Shown here: piece by piece, positions 1-6,692 of the stretch | Layout: every line of letters begins with the position of its first letter | Position numbering within the stretch: position 1 is the stretch's first letter | NCBI GenBank assembly: GCA_036782775.1 | Contig: DAIPYJ010000091.1 | Location: forward strand, 1-11,052 | Direction of reading: 5' to 3' | Length of the DNA: 11,052 bases | Origin: CF-13 sp036782775 | GTDB lineage: Bacteria; Chloroflexota; Dormibacteria; CF-121 | Translations under genes and position numbers: made by a program | Notes under the pieces: model-generated | What the model saw: only the letters and a program-made list of their open reading frames with translations | Database searches by the model: none | Told to the model about the DNA's origin: nothing

Positions 1-9
1 CCTCCTCCT
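1..9 (-). promoter_or_regulatory. Possible ribosome binding site of a gene lying left of the window
   Basis: Read on the minus strand, the first nine bases are AGGAGGAGG, a near-perfect Shine-Dalgarno sequence. This suggests that a minus-strand gene starts just outside the left edge. No start codon is visible, so this is a guess from the motif alone. Confidence 0.3.
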
Positions 10-122
10 GTACTCCGTTCTTTTTACTCCCTTGCATGTATGGAGATCGTTTCGAGCTCGCCGCGATAACGTCATCGCCCGCAGCCCAGGGCACGGTTAA
101 CCTTTGATGGGGCGACGCAGGG

Positions 123-296
123 ATGATTTTCAACGCTGCAGTCGCTCTCTTCGCAGTCTCTCCGCTCCTTCTGGCGCACACCTTCATCCGCCCATCAGTC
201 CGGAAAGAGAGGCTCGCTCGAGCCCGAAACCGAGCCCATCAGGAATTCGAGGCGGCGCAAGAGGCCGAGGCACAGCTGTACCGACGCATCCATTAA
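123..296 (+). CDS. Possible small membrane protein, 57 aa
   Basis: An ATG at 123 opens a 57-codon frame. The protein has a hydrophobic N-terminal stretch (about residues 3-22, rich in Ala, Val, Leu and Phe) followed by a charged, Arg/Glu/Ala-rich segment that could form an amphipathic or coiled helix. This is the usual layout of a tiny single-pass membrane protein. G-rich sequence lies upstream (GGGG at 106-109, and CAGGG directly before the ATG), so the ribosome site is present but poorly spaced. The TAA at 294-296 overlaps the pobA stop (293-295 on the other strand) inside one TTAA, so the two genes would converge exactly. I recognise no family. A longer overlapping frame starting at 104 runs antisense through pobA and looks like a shadow. 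The support is composition, the membrane segment and the neat stop, with no homology. Confidence 0.42.
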   Translation: MIFNAAVALFAVSPLLLAHTFIRPSVRKERLARARNRAHQEFEAAQEAEAQLYRRIH

Positions 297-1609
297 CGAG
301 CGGGCTCAAAGCCGACATAGTTTTCCGCGAGTGTGGTCGCCGCCGCCGTGGAGGTGGTCACGTACCGCAGATACGACAGTCGCAGCTTGTGCTCGAAGGG
401 ATCGCCTGCAGGATCGCGATGCAGCAGGCCGGTCATCCAGGCGGAGAAGTGCTCGGCGCGCCAGACGCGCTGCAGGCAGCGCTCGGAGTAGCGGTCGAGG
501 ACCGCGTGGGAGCCGGTTTTGAAGAATTCGCCGAGGCCCTCGGCGAGGATGCGGACGTCGTTGATCGCCAGGTTCATGCCTTTGGCGCCGGTCGGCGGGA
601 CGATGTGCGCCGCATCGCCGGCCAGGAACAGATTGCCCGCCTGCATCGGTTCCATGACCACACTGCGCATCGCCGTGATGTCCTGCTCGAGGATGTCGCC
701 GGGCTGGAGCCGCGGTTCCGCCAGGCGAATCTGCAGTTCTTCCCAGATGCGATCGATTGGCCAGTTGTCGATGGTTTCGTCGGGCCTGACCTGTAGATAG
801 AGACGGCTCATCTCGGGTGTGCGCATGCTGTGCAGGGCGAAGCCGCGCTGGTGATAGGCGTAGATCAGCTCGTCGGTCGCGGGCGGGGTTTTCGCGAGGA
901 TGCCGAGCCAGGCGAAGGGCCAATCGCGCTGGTAGAGCGCAGACCCACCATGACCCTCCCGCCGGATGCGGGGGGAGGGCAATGAAGTGGCCGTTATCCC
1001 GTGCGAACCGTCGCAGCCGGCGATCATCTGGCATTCGAGTTCTCGTTCCTGGTCGCGACAGCGGTAGGTGATCCGCGGTCGATCGCCGGAGACGTCGATT
1101 TTTGTTGCCTCGGTGTCAAACCAGATTTCGCCTTTGTCGGCCAGCCGCCGAGCGATCAAATCCTTGACCACTTCCTGCTGGCCGTAGACCGTAATGCCTC
1201 GGCCGGTCAGCGCCTGGAAATCGATGCGGTGTTCCTCGCCGCTGAACCGGAGCTTGATGCCGTGATGCACCATGCCCTCCCGCTGCAGCCGCGCACCGAC
1301 GCCGGTGGCAATCAGCAGATCCCTCGATCCTTGCTCGAGGACGCCGGCGCGTACCCGCTGCTCGACGTACTCGCGGCTGCGCTGTTCGAGGACGACCGAC
1401 TCGATGCCCTGCTGATGCAGGAGGTGCGAGAGCACGAGCCCTGCGGGACCGGCACCGATGATGCCGACTCGGGTGCTATCCAGTTGTGTGCGATCTTGGC
1501 TTGCGGCCGTTTGCTTTGCGTATATTCCGTCTACAGAGTAGTTTCCAGTCTTAGCAGGGACGAGACGGGAGGCGGTACGTGACCACGTCCGTCGACCAGG
1601 AACCACCAT
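293..1609 (-). CDS. pobA: 4-hydroxybenzoate 3-monooxygenase (PobA)
   Basis: FAD-dependent hydroxylase that converts 4-hydroxybenzoate to protocatechuate with NADPH and O2, feeding the divergent pca operon. Seen in the sequence: the FAD-binding GAGPAG fingerprint (about residues 52-57 from the ATG at 1609), the family-typical RVRAGVLEQG segment, the GCDGSHG motif (about 195-201), the WLGILAKTPP and ELIYAYHQRGFAL segments, and the second FAD motif FLAGDAAHIVPPTGAKGMNLA. The conserved part is about 390 residues, the normal family length. The start is uncertain. Homology begins near 1480, but the nearest canonical codons are ATG 1609 and GTG 1606, which overlap pcaH by about 30 bp. A CTG at 1483-1481 would give a typical length of 396 aa. 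A palindromic repeat (954-979) encodes about 8-10 extra residues directly after GCDGSHG and seems to replace the usual Arg there. Function is near certain; the start and full activity are less so. Confidence 0.93.
   Translation of the reverse strand: MVVPGRRTWSRTASRLVPAKTGNYSVDGIYAKQTAASQDRTQLDSTRVGIIGAGPAGLVLSHLLHQQGIESVVLEQRSREYVEQRVRAGVLEQGSRDLLIATGVGARLQREGMVHHGIKLRFSGEEHRIDFQALTGRGITVYGQQEVVKDLIARRLADKGEIWFDTEATKIDVSGDRPRITYRCRDQERELECQMIAGCDGSHGITATSLPSPRIRREGHGGSALYQRDWPFAWLGILAKTPPATDELIYAYHQRGFALHSMRTPEMSRLYLQVRPDETIDNWPIDRIWEELQIRLAEPRLQPGDILEQDITAMRSVVMEPMQAGNLFLAGDAAHIVPPTGAKGMNLAINDVRILAEGLGEFFKTGSHAVLDRYSERCLQRVWRAEHFSAWMTGLLHRDPAGDPFEHKLRLSYLRYVTTSTAAATTLAENYVGFEPAR
954..979. 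repeat. G/C-rich palindromic repeat, copy 1 (inside pobA)
   Basis: The left arm is CCCTCCCGC (954-962) and the right arm GCGGGGGGAGGG (968-979), with a short loop between them. It matches the core of the copies at 4834-4876 and 9559-9610. Here it is read in frame by pobA and codes for a Leu-Pro-Ser-Pro-Arg-Ile-Arg-Arg-Glu-Gly stretch, where related PobA proteins have a shorter loop. Confidence 0.75.
1484..1578. promoter_or_regulatory. Probable divergent control region between pobA and pcaH
   Basis: This is the only stretch that can carry the promoter of the pca operon, and it probably carries the pobA promoter as well. It is AT-richer than its surroundings. TATATT at 1521-1526 is a candidate -10 box for the rightward operon, but no well-spaced -35 is evident (TTGGCT at 1496-1501 would leave 19 bases). 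The pcaH ribosome site GGGAGG is at 1567-1572. No regulator gene and no clear operator dyad is visible. If pobA starts at 1609, this region is also coding. Confidence 0.35.
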
Positions 1610-2268
1610 ATCTATATCCGGACTACGTCGGCACGCGGCTCCGCGCGCCGCGCAAGCCACTCGTCCGCGTTCCCGCGGGCTCGCACGACTTTCCCGCGCC
1701 TATGTTTCCGCGCGAGATCAGCGAGCTCGGCAATGACCTGACCCGCCAGCATTCCGGTGAGCCGCTGGGCGAGCGGATCATCGTGACCGGTCGAGTCCTC
1801 GACAGTGACGGCCGGCCGATCAAGCACACGGTCGTCGAGATCTGGCAGGCGAACGCCGCGGGCCGCTATCTCGACCAGGAGGACCAGCACCCGGCGCCGC
1901 TCGATCCGAACTTCAGCGGGGCGGGCCGCTGCCTCACCGATGGTGAGGGGCATTATCAGTTCGTGACGATCAAGCCGGGGGCCTACCCTTGGCTCAATCA
2001 TCAGAACGCCTGGCGACCCGCCCACATTCACTTCTCGCTGCTTGGTCAGTACTTTCGCAGCCGGCTGGTCACGCAGATGTACTTTCCCGGCGACCCGCTG
2101 ATGCCGAAGGATCCCATCCTGCAATCGATTCCGGATCCGGCGGGACGCGAGCGGCTGGTCTCGTCGTGGGATCCCGACACGACCGTCCCGCAGTGGGCGC
2201 TTGGATATCGGTGGGATATCGTCCTTCGCGGGCGTGAGGCAACGCCTTTCGAGGAGGGCCATCGATGA
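1579..2268 (+). CDS. pcaH: Protocatechuate 3,4-dioxygenase, beta subunit (PcaH)
   Basis: Iron-binding subunit of the intradiol ring-cleaving dioxygenase that turns protocatechuate into 3-carboxy-cis,cis-muconate. The 229-aa protein shows all four expected Fe(III) ligands: Tyr97 (in AGRYLDQ), Tyr136 (GAYPW), and His149 and His151 (RPAHIHFS), with the family Arg146 before them. The N-terminal PPYLYPDYVGTRLRAP segment is also typical of PcaH. The GTG start at 1579 is chosen because GGGAGG lies 6 bases upstream (1567-1572) and the homology begins there. It is the first gene of the rightward operon, and its stop overlaps the pcaG start as ATGA. Confidence 0.96.
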   Translation: MTTSVDQEPPYLYPDYVGTRLRAPRKPLVRVPAGSHDFPAPMFPREISELGNDLTRQHSGEPLGERIIVTGRVLDSDGRPIKHTVVEIWQANAAGRYLDQEDQHPAPLDPNFSGAGRCLTDGEGHYQFVTIKPGAYPWLNHQNAWRPAHIHFSLLGQYFRSRLVTQMYFPGDPLMPKDPILQSIPDPAGRERLVSSWDPDTTVPQWALGYRWDIVLRGREATPFEEGHR

Positions 2269-2756
2269 ACCTGCCAGCCACGCCCTCGCAGACGGTTGGA
2301 CCCTTCTTCGGCGTCGGCCTTCCCTTTGAGGGCAGTGAGAATCTCGTCGCCCCTGGCAGCCCAGGCGCAATCCGGATCGAGGGGCAGGTGCTCGACGGCC
2401 ATGGCGATCCGGTGCCCGATGCGCTGATCGAGCTCTGGAACCCGGACGCCGGGTTCGGGCGCTGCCGATCGGACCCCGAAGGCGCTTTCCACTTCGTGGT
2501 CGCGAAACCGGCGGTGGCCAATGGTGATCGAAGCGCGCCGTATTTCAATGTCACGGTGTTCGCACGGGGCCTGCTGCGACACCTCATCACGCGCCTGTAC
2601 TTTCCGGACGAGGTCGAGGCGAACGCGCAGGACCCGGTGCTGCAGATGGTCGAGCCCGATCGCCGCTCGACGCTGATTGCGACCGGTGATGCGAGCCTCC
2701 TGCGTTTCGACGTCCGCCTCCAGGGCGATCAGGAAACGGTGTTCTTTGTCATCTGA
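2265..2756 (+). CDS. pcaG: Protocatechuate 3,4-dioxygenase, alpha subunit (PcaG)
   Basis: The non-iron partner of PcaH, which forms the mixed alpha-beta dioxygenase and helps shape the active site. It carries the characteristic start TPSQTVGPFFG (residues 6-16), the intradiol beta-sandwich core (EGQVLDGHGDPVPDALIELW), the RGLLRHLITRLYFPDE segment, and an ETVFF ending typical of the family. It lacks the Tyr/His iron ligands, as expected for alpha. At 163 aa it is shorter than the roughly 200-residue proteobacterial proteins, mainly through shorter loops. The ATG at 2265 overlaps the pcaH stop by 4 bp, so the two subunits are probably translationally coupled. Confidence 0.95.
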   Translation: MNLPATPSQTVGPFFGVGLPFEGSENLVAPGSPGAIRIEGQVLDGHGDPVPDALIELWNPDAGFGRCRSDPEGAFHFVVAKPAVANGDRSAPYFNVTVFARGLLRHLITRLYFPDEVEANAQDPVLQMVEPDRRSTLIATGDASLLRFDVRLQGDQETVFFVI

Positions 2757-4101
2757 CGCGCTCTTCGGTCCAAGCCTCAGCAGTGAGCGAATGCGTGTGG
2801 CGGTGTCCGATCGCGCCTGGGTGCAGGCCATGCTCGACGTCGAAACCACGCTTGCCAATGTGGAAGCGCAGCTTGGTCTCATCCCTGCCGCCGTGGCCAC
2901 GGAGATCGACGCGCATGGCGACGCCGGCGCCTTCGACATTTCGGCACTCGGAGAAGCCGCGGTCAAGAGCGCGAACCCGGTCCTGCCGCTGGTCGAGGCG
3001 CTGAGGTCCACCCTATCCAACGGAGCCGCGCCGTATGTGCATTTCGGCGTCACCAGTCAGGACGTCCTGGACAGCGCCATGATGCTGGTCGCGCGCAACG
3101 CGATGGCCCTGCTGGTCGACGATCTGCGGCAGGCCGCCGGCTTTGCGGCAACCCTGGCTGAACGCCATCGAACAACCGTCATGGCGGCTCGTACGCTGAT
3201 GCAACAGGCGTCGATCACCTCCTTCGGCCTGAAGGCCGCGCGCTGGCTGAACGCGATCGACGTGGCGCAAGAAGAACTGGAATGGGTTCGTAAGAAGGAC
3301 CTTGGCATCCAGCTTGGCGGAGCCGTGGGAACCCTCTCGGCGTTTCGCGGGAGGGGCGTCGAACTGATGGAGGGCGTGGCTTCGAGGCTCGAGCTGAACG
3401 CACCGGTCTTGCCCTGGCACACGGACCGGACTCCGGTCCTCAAAATCGCCATGGCCGTCGCGCTCGCGTCGGGAACGGCAGGGAAGGTTGCGGTTGACGT
3501 CGTCTTGCTCTCCCAAACAGAGGTCGGTGAGGTCCATCAGCGGCCGTCAGCTGGGCGCGGCGGCTCGTCGGCAATCCCTCAGAAGCAGAATCCGGTTGAT
3601 GCGGTCGAGATTCTGGCGGCAGTGCGGGGCGTCAATGCGCAGGTCGGCGTCCTCATCGGGGCTCTCCAGCAGGAGCAGGAACGCGCCGCCGGCGCATGGC
3701 AAGCGGAATGGCCGGCAATGACCGATCTCCTGCTCCAGGCCGGGGGCGCAACCTCCAGACTTGCCGCCATGCTGGGCTCGCTCGAGGTCGATGTCGAACG
3801 AATGCGGAAGAACCTGGATCAAGGCGGAGGGATCATCATGGCTGAACATGTCACCCTGCAACTCGGGCAGCGAACGGATCCGCTGAAGGCCCGCGCGATG
3901 GTGGAGAGGGCTGTCAGATCGGCCCGGGACTCAGGGCGTCCCTTCAAGGACGCTCTTCAAAGCGACGCCGAGATCCGGCGCCATCTTGATGACCGGGAGC
4001 TTGCCAGCGCGCTCGATCCTCGCCATGCGCTCGGCGAAGCCGCCGAGCTCATCGACCGCGCGCTCGAGCAGCATCAGAAGATGAGCCAACCCAAGCAATG
4101 A
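2746..4101 (+). CDS. pcaB: 3-carboxy-cis,cis-muconate cycloisomerase (PcaB)
   Basis: Converts 3-carboxy-cis,cis-muconate to 4-carboxymuconolactone; member of the fumarase/aspartase superfamily. I choose the TTG at 2746, overlapping pcaG by 11 bp, because it gives the family-typical N-terminus SSDALFGPSLSSERMR and has AGGAAACGG upstream. The result is 451 aa, a normal length. Motifs: HFGVTSQDVLDSA near residues 98-110 and the superfamily signature GGSSAIPQKQNPVDA near 271-285. The frame is open further upstream, but that part lies over pcaG and is not conserved. The C-terminus ends in a Gln/Lys-rich tail. The stop overlaps the pcaC ATG (ATGA at 4098-4101). Confidence 0.95.
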   Translation: MSSDALFGPSLSSERMRVAVSDRAWVQAMLDVETTLANVEAQLGLIPAAVATEIDAHGDAGAFDISALGEAAVKSANPVLPLVEALRSTLSNGAAPYVHFGVTSQDVLDSAMMLVARNAMALLVDDLRQAAGFAATLAERHRTTVMAARTLMQQASITSFGLKAARWLNAIDVAQEELEWVRKKDLGIQLGGAVGTLSAFRGRGVELMEGVASRLELNAPVLPWHTDRTPVLKIAMAVALASGTAGKVAVDVVLLSQTEVGEVHQRPSAGRGGSSAIPQKQNPVDAVEILAAVRGVNAQVGVLIGALQQEQERAAGAWQAEWPAMTDLLLQAGGATSRLAAMLGSLEVDVERMRKNLDQGGGIIMAEHVTLQLGQRTDPLKARAMVERAVRSARDSGRPFKDALQSDAEIRRHLDDRELASALDPRHALGEAAELIDRALEQHQKMSQPKQ

Positions 4102-4481
4102 ACGACGACGAACGGCGGCAGCAAGGCATGAAGCTACGGCGTGAGGTGCTGGGCGACGAGCACGTCGACCGTTCGATGAACACAGCGACCGAGCTCACCC
4201 GTGACTTCCAGGACTTGATCACGCGCTACGGCTGGGGAGAGGTCTGGGCGCGTCCGGGGCTCGACCGCCGGATTCGGAGTTGCGTCACGGTCGCCATGAC
4301 GATTGCGCTCAATCGGCCCGAAGAGCTGAAGCTGCATCTTCGGGGCGCGCTTCGCAACGGTGTCACGGTCGACGAACTGCGCGAGGTGATCATGCAGAGT
4401 GCCGTCTACTGTGGGCTCCCTGCGGCAAACAGCGCCTTCCGCGTGGCGCAAGAGGTGCTCGGCGGCTCAAGTCAGACGTGA
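4098..4481 (+). CDS. pcaC: 4-carboxymuconolactone decarboxylase (PcaC)
   Basis: Decarboxylates 4-carboxymuconolactone to 3-oxoadipate enol-lactone. The 127-aa length fits the stand-alone enzyme; it is not the PcaCD or PcaL fusion found in some actinobacteria. Recognised family segments are REVLGDEHVDRS (15-26), the WGEVWARPGLDRRIRS stretch (46-61), ELKLHLRGALRNGVT and AVYCGLPAANSAFRVA with its Cys. It overlaps pcaB upstream (ATGA) and the acyl-CoA ligase downstream (GTGA, 4478-4481), so it lies in the middle of the coupled operon. Confidence 0.95.
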   Translation: MNDDERRQQGMKLRREVLGDEHVDRSMNTATELTRDFQDLITRYGWGEVWARPGLDRRIRSCVTVAMTIALNRPEELKLHLRGALRNGVTVDELREVIMQSAVYCGLPAANSAFRVAQEVLGGSSQT

Positions 4482-5938
4482 GCTTTCGGACCGTCCCCCA
4501 GCTCTTAGAGGCGGCGGTCGCGAAATATGGAGACGCGCCGGCGATCGTGACCGATCAGCAGTCCGAGTCCTTTCAGGCGCTCGCGCAGGCGGCCAACGGG
4601 GCGGCTCGAGAGCTCGAACGCCGCGGCGTCGCACCCGGAGATCGGGTCCTGATCGCGGCGCGCAATTCACTGCAGCTCGTTCACGTGTGGCTGGGCGCGA
4701 TCTGCGCCGGCGCGATTCCCGCCGCGGTAAATCCCGAGTCGACGGAATCAGAACTCGAATACTTCGCGGCCGATCTCGAGCCGCGGCTCACGCTCCTCGA
4801 GGACGATGTCCTGGCATTCCTTTCAGCGACCCGCTCCCCCGCCAGCGGGGGAGGGGGCAGGGGGAGGGGGGAGGGTCCACTGGACATCGCTGCCATCGTC
4901 TACACCTCGGGAACAACCGGCCGCCCCAAAGGCGTGATGGTCCGTCACGCCGCCTACACCGAGAGCGGTGAGTCGTTTCCCGGCTGGATCGGTCTGGGCA
5001 AGAACGAGCGGCTCTGGGCCTGCCTGCCGCTCTGTCACATCAACGCGCAAGCCTATTCCCTGATGAGCACGCTGGCGCACGGCTACAGCCTGGCGCTTTC
5101 GGAGAAATTCCATGCGACCACCTTCTGGCAGGATGCGAAGCGGCTCGACGTCACCAGCGTGAACGTGGTCGGCGCCATGCTCGAGTTCGTCGCCAGACAG
5201 CCGGACGCCGCCTGGGTCGAGTGCTCGCTGCGGACGGTCTACGCTGCGCCGGGGCCGCGACCCGAGCAGCGCCGGACGCTCGAGCAGCGATTCAAGGTGA
5301 GGATCGTGACCGGTTACGGGATGAGTGAGAATCCCTTCGGATGCGCCGAAAGTGCGAGCTCACGCGACAAGGCGGGCAGCGTCGGGCGAGCCAGGCAGCC
5401 GGCATCCGGCGCCTTCGACAACCGCCTGCGCATTCTTCGGCCGGATCACCGGGATGCCGCTGACGCCGAGGTCGGCGAACTCTGCTTCCAGAATCCGGTG
5501 ATGACCCCGGGCTACTGGAACGCGCCCGACGTGACGCAGACGGTGCTGGTCGATGGCTGGCTACGCACCGGCGATGCCGGCTACCGCGATCGCGACGGCG
5601 ACGTCTTCCTGACCGGCCGTTACAAGGAGATGATCCGCCGGCGGGGCGAAAACGTCGCACCGGGCGAAGTTGAAGACGTGCTGGCCGCCCACGAGTCGGT
5701 GGAATCGGTCGCGGTTTTCGGCGTCGACGCGGGCCTCGAGGAAGAAGAGGTGGTCGCAGCGGTCGTGCTGCGCGACAGGAAGGAGGTGGACCCGGCGACG
5801 CTGCAGACATTTGCGCGAACGCGCCTGGCCGCATTCAAGGTGCCGTCACGGATCGTCTTTCGCGAATCCCTCCCGATGACGCCGACGCAACGCGTCGCAA
5901 AAGATGTCCTGCGGAAGGAATATGGCCGAGGCCGTTGA
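4478..5938 (+). CDS. AMP-forming acyl-CoA ligase of the pca operon (CaiC-like; candidate 3-oxoadipate-CoA ligase)
   Basis: ANL-superfamily ligase that joins a carboxylic acid to CoA through an acyl-AMP. The GTG at 4478 overlaps the pcaC stop as GTGA and gives 486 aa; the frame is open further left but lies over pcaC. Motifs: P-loop YTSGTTGRPKG (142-152), substrate-pocket segment LPLCHINAQAYS, GYGMSENP (about 279-286), GWLRTGDAG (about 361) and hinge GRYKEMIRRRGENVAPGEVE. In the C-terminal PTGK-type motif the sequence is PTQRVAK, so the usual catalytic Lys appears to be Arg. A palindromic repeat (4834-4876) codes for a Gly/Arg-rich stretch (about residues 119-133) just before the P-loop. The substrate is not decided by sequence. 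Position between pcaC and pcaD, with no pcaIJ in the window, makes 3-oxoadipate the best guess; an aromatic or phenylpropanoid acid entering the pathway is the alternative. Confidence 0.85.
   Translation: MSFRTVPQLLEAAVAKYGDAPAIVTDQQSESFQALAQAANGAARELERRGVAPGDRVLIAARNSLQLVHVWLGAICAGAIPAAVNPESTESELEYFAADLEPRLTLLEDDVLAFLSATRSPASGGGGRGRGEGPLDIAAIVYTSGTTGRPKGVMVRHAAYTESGESFPGWIGLGKNERLWACLPLCHINAQAYSLMSTLAHGYSLALSEKFHATTFWQDAKRLDVTSVNVVGAMLEFVARQPDAAWVECSLRTVYAAPGPRPEQRRTLEQRFKVRIVTGYGMSENPFGCAESASSRDKAGSVGRARQPASGAFDNRLRILRPDHRDAADAEVGELCFQNPVMTPGYWNAPDVTQTVLVDGWLRTGDAGYRDRDGDVFLTGRYKEMIRRRGENVAPGEVEDVLAAHESVESVAVFGVDAGLEEEEVVAAVVLRDRKEVDPATLQTFARTRLAAFKVPSRIVFRESLPMTPTQRVAKDVLRKEYGRGR
4834..4876. 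repeat. G/C-rich palindromic repeat, copy 2 (inside the acyl-CoA ligase)
   Basis: The arms CTCCCCCGC (4834-4842) and GCGGGGGAG (4845-4853) are separated by CA, followed by a G-rich tail (GGGGGAGGGG type) to about 4876. The core and tail resemble the copy at 9559-9610. It is read in frame by the ligase gene as Ser-Pro-Ala-Ser followed by Gly/Arg residues, in the linker ahead of the ATP-binding motif. Confidence 0.75.
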
Positions 5939-6692
5939 GCTCAACGTTCGCTGGGATGGCCCCGAAGGCGCACCGGTGCTGGTGCTCTCGCATGCCATCG
6001 GCTTATCGATAGCGCTCTGGGATGCGCAGGTCGAGTCATTCAGCCGCGACTTCCGCGTCCTGCGTTACGACCATCGTGGCCACGGTGGATCGCGGGTCCC
6101 TCCCGGCCCCTATCGCATCGAAGACCTTGGGGGCGACCTCGTCGCGCTGCTCGATCGGCTTGGCCTGGAGCGAGTCTCGCTCTGCGGCCTTTCCCTCGGA
6201 GGCATGGTCGGCATGTGGTTCGCCGCGAATGCGCCCGATCGGGTCGAGCGCCTGGTTCTCTGCTGTACCGCCGCACGGATGCCCCAACCCGAGATCTACA
6301 CCGAGCGCGCCGAGCGGGTGCGAAGGGAAGGCCTCGAGCCGATCGCCGATGCGGTCATCGCCCGCTGGTTCACGCCGGCGTTCGTGCAAAGCCATCCCGA
6401 CGAGGTCGACGCGATCCGCCGGCTGTTTGTCTCGGCGAACCCCGAGGGCTACGCCTCGACCTGCGAGGCGCTCGCGGCGATGGACCTGCGACCGGACCTG
6501 GCCCGGATCAATGCCCCGACGCTGATCCTCGCGGGTGGCAGTGACCAGGCAACACCCATCGAGCAGTCGCGCCTGATCGCCGAGCGGATCGACGGCTCGA
6601 CCCTCGTCGTCCTGGAGAATGCGGCGCATCTGGCGAACGTCGAGCAGCCAAAGGCGTTCGCGAACGCGGTGCTTTCAGGGCTTCGACGTTAG
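5922..6692 (+). CDS. pcaD: 3-oxoadipate enol-lactonase (PcaD)
   Basis: Alpha/beta-hydrolase that opens 3-oxoadipate enol-lactone to 3-oxoadipate, the last step before CoA activation. The 256-aa protein has the oxyanion-loop segment SHAIGL (23-28), the YDHRGHGGS motif (49-57), nucleophile Ser91 in GLSLGG, Asp208 in AGGSDQATP, and His236 in NAAHLANVEQP. The ATG at 5922 is preceded by GGAAGGAA (5913-5920) and overlaps the ligase by 17 bp; an in-frame ATG at 5904 lacks both features. It is the last gene of the operon. Its TAG overlaps the stop of the convergent gene at 6689, leaving no room for a separate terminator. Confidence 0.94.
   Translation: MAEAVELNVRWDGPEGAPVLVLSHAIGLSIALWDAQVESFSRDFRVLRYDHRGHGGSRVPPGPYRIEDLGGDLVALLDRLGLERVSLCGLSLGGMVGMWFAANAPDRVERLVLCCTAARMPQPEIYTERAERVRREGLEPIADAVIARWFTPAFVQSHPDEVDAIRRLFVSANPEGYASTCEALAAMDLRPDLARINAPTLILAGGSDQATPIEQSRLIAERIDGSTLVVLENAAHLANVEQPKAFANAVLSGLRR

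Noticed and set aside
104..796. 230-codon plus-strand frame antisense to pobA
   Set aside because: It overlaps the conserved C-terminal half of pobA, and its composition is that of a shadow frame.
306..1034. Long minus-strand frame offset within pobA, starting near the repeat; possible frameshift product
   Set aside because: The main PobA frame keeps its family motifs on both sides of the repeat, so there is no frameshift. This frame is an Arg/Pro/His-rich shadow.
1612..2370. 252-codon minus-strand frame antisense to pcaH
   Set aside because: Arg-rich, without family motifs, and antisense to a gene with intact iron ligands.
2046..3053. 335-codon minus-strand frame across pcaH, pcaG and pcaB
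   Set aside because: It lies antisense to three confidently identified genes and has no recognisable motifs. Long antisense frames are normal in high-GC coding DNA.
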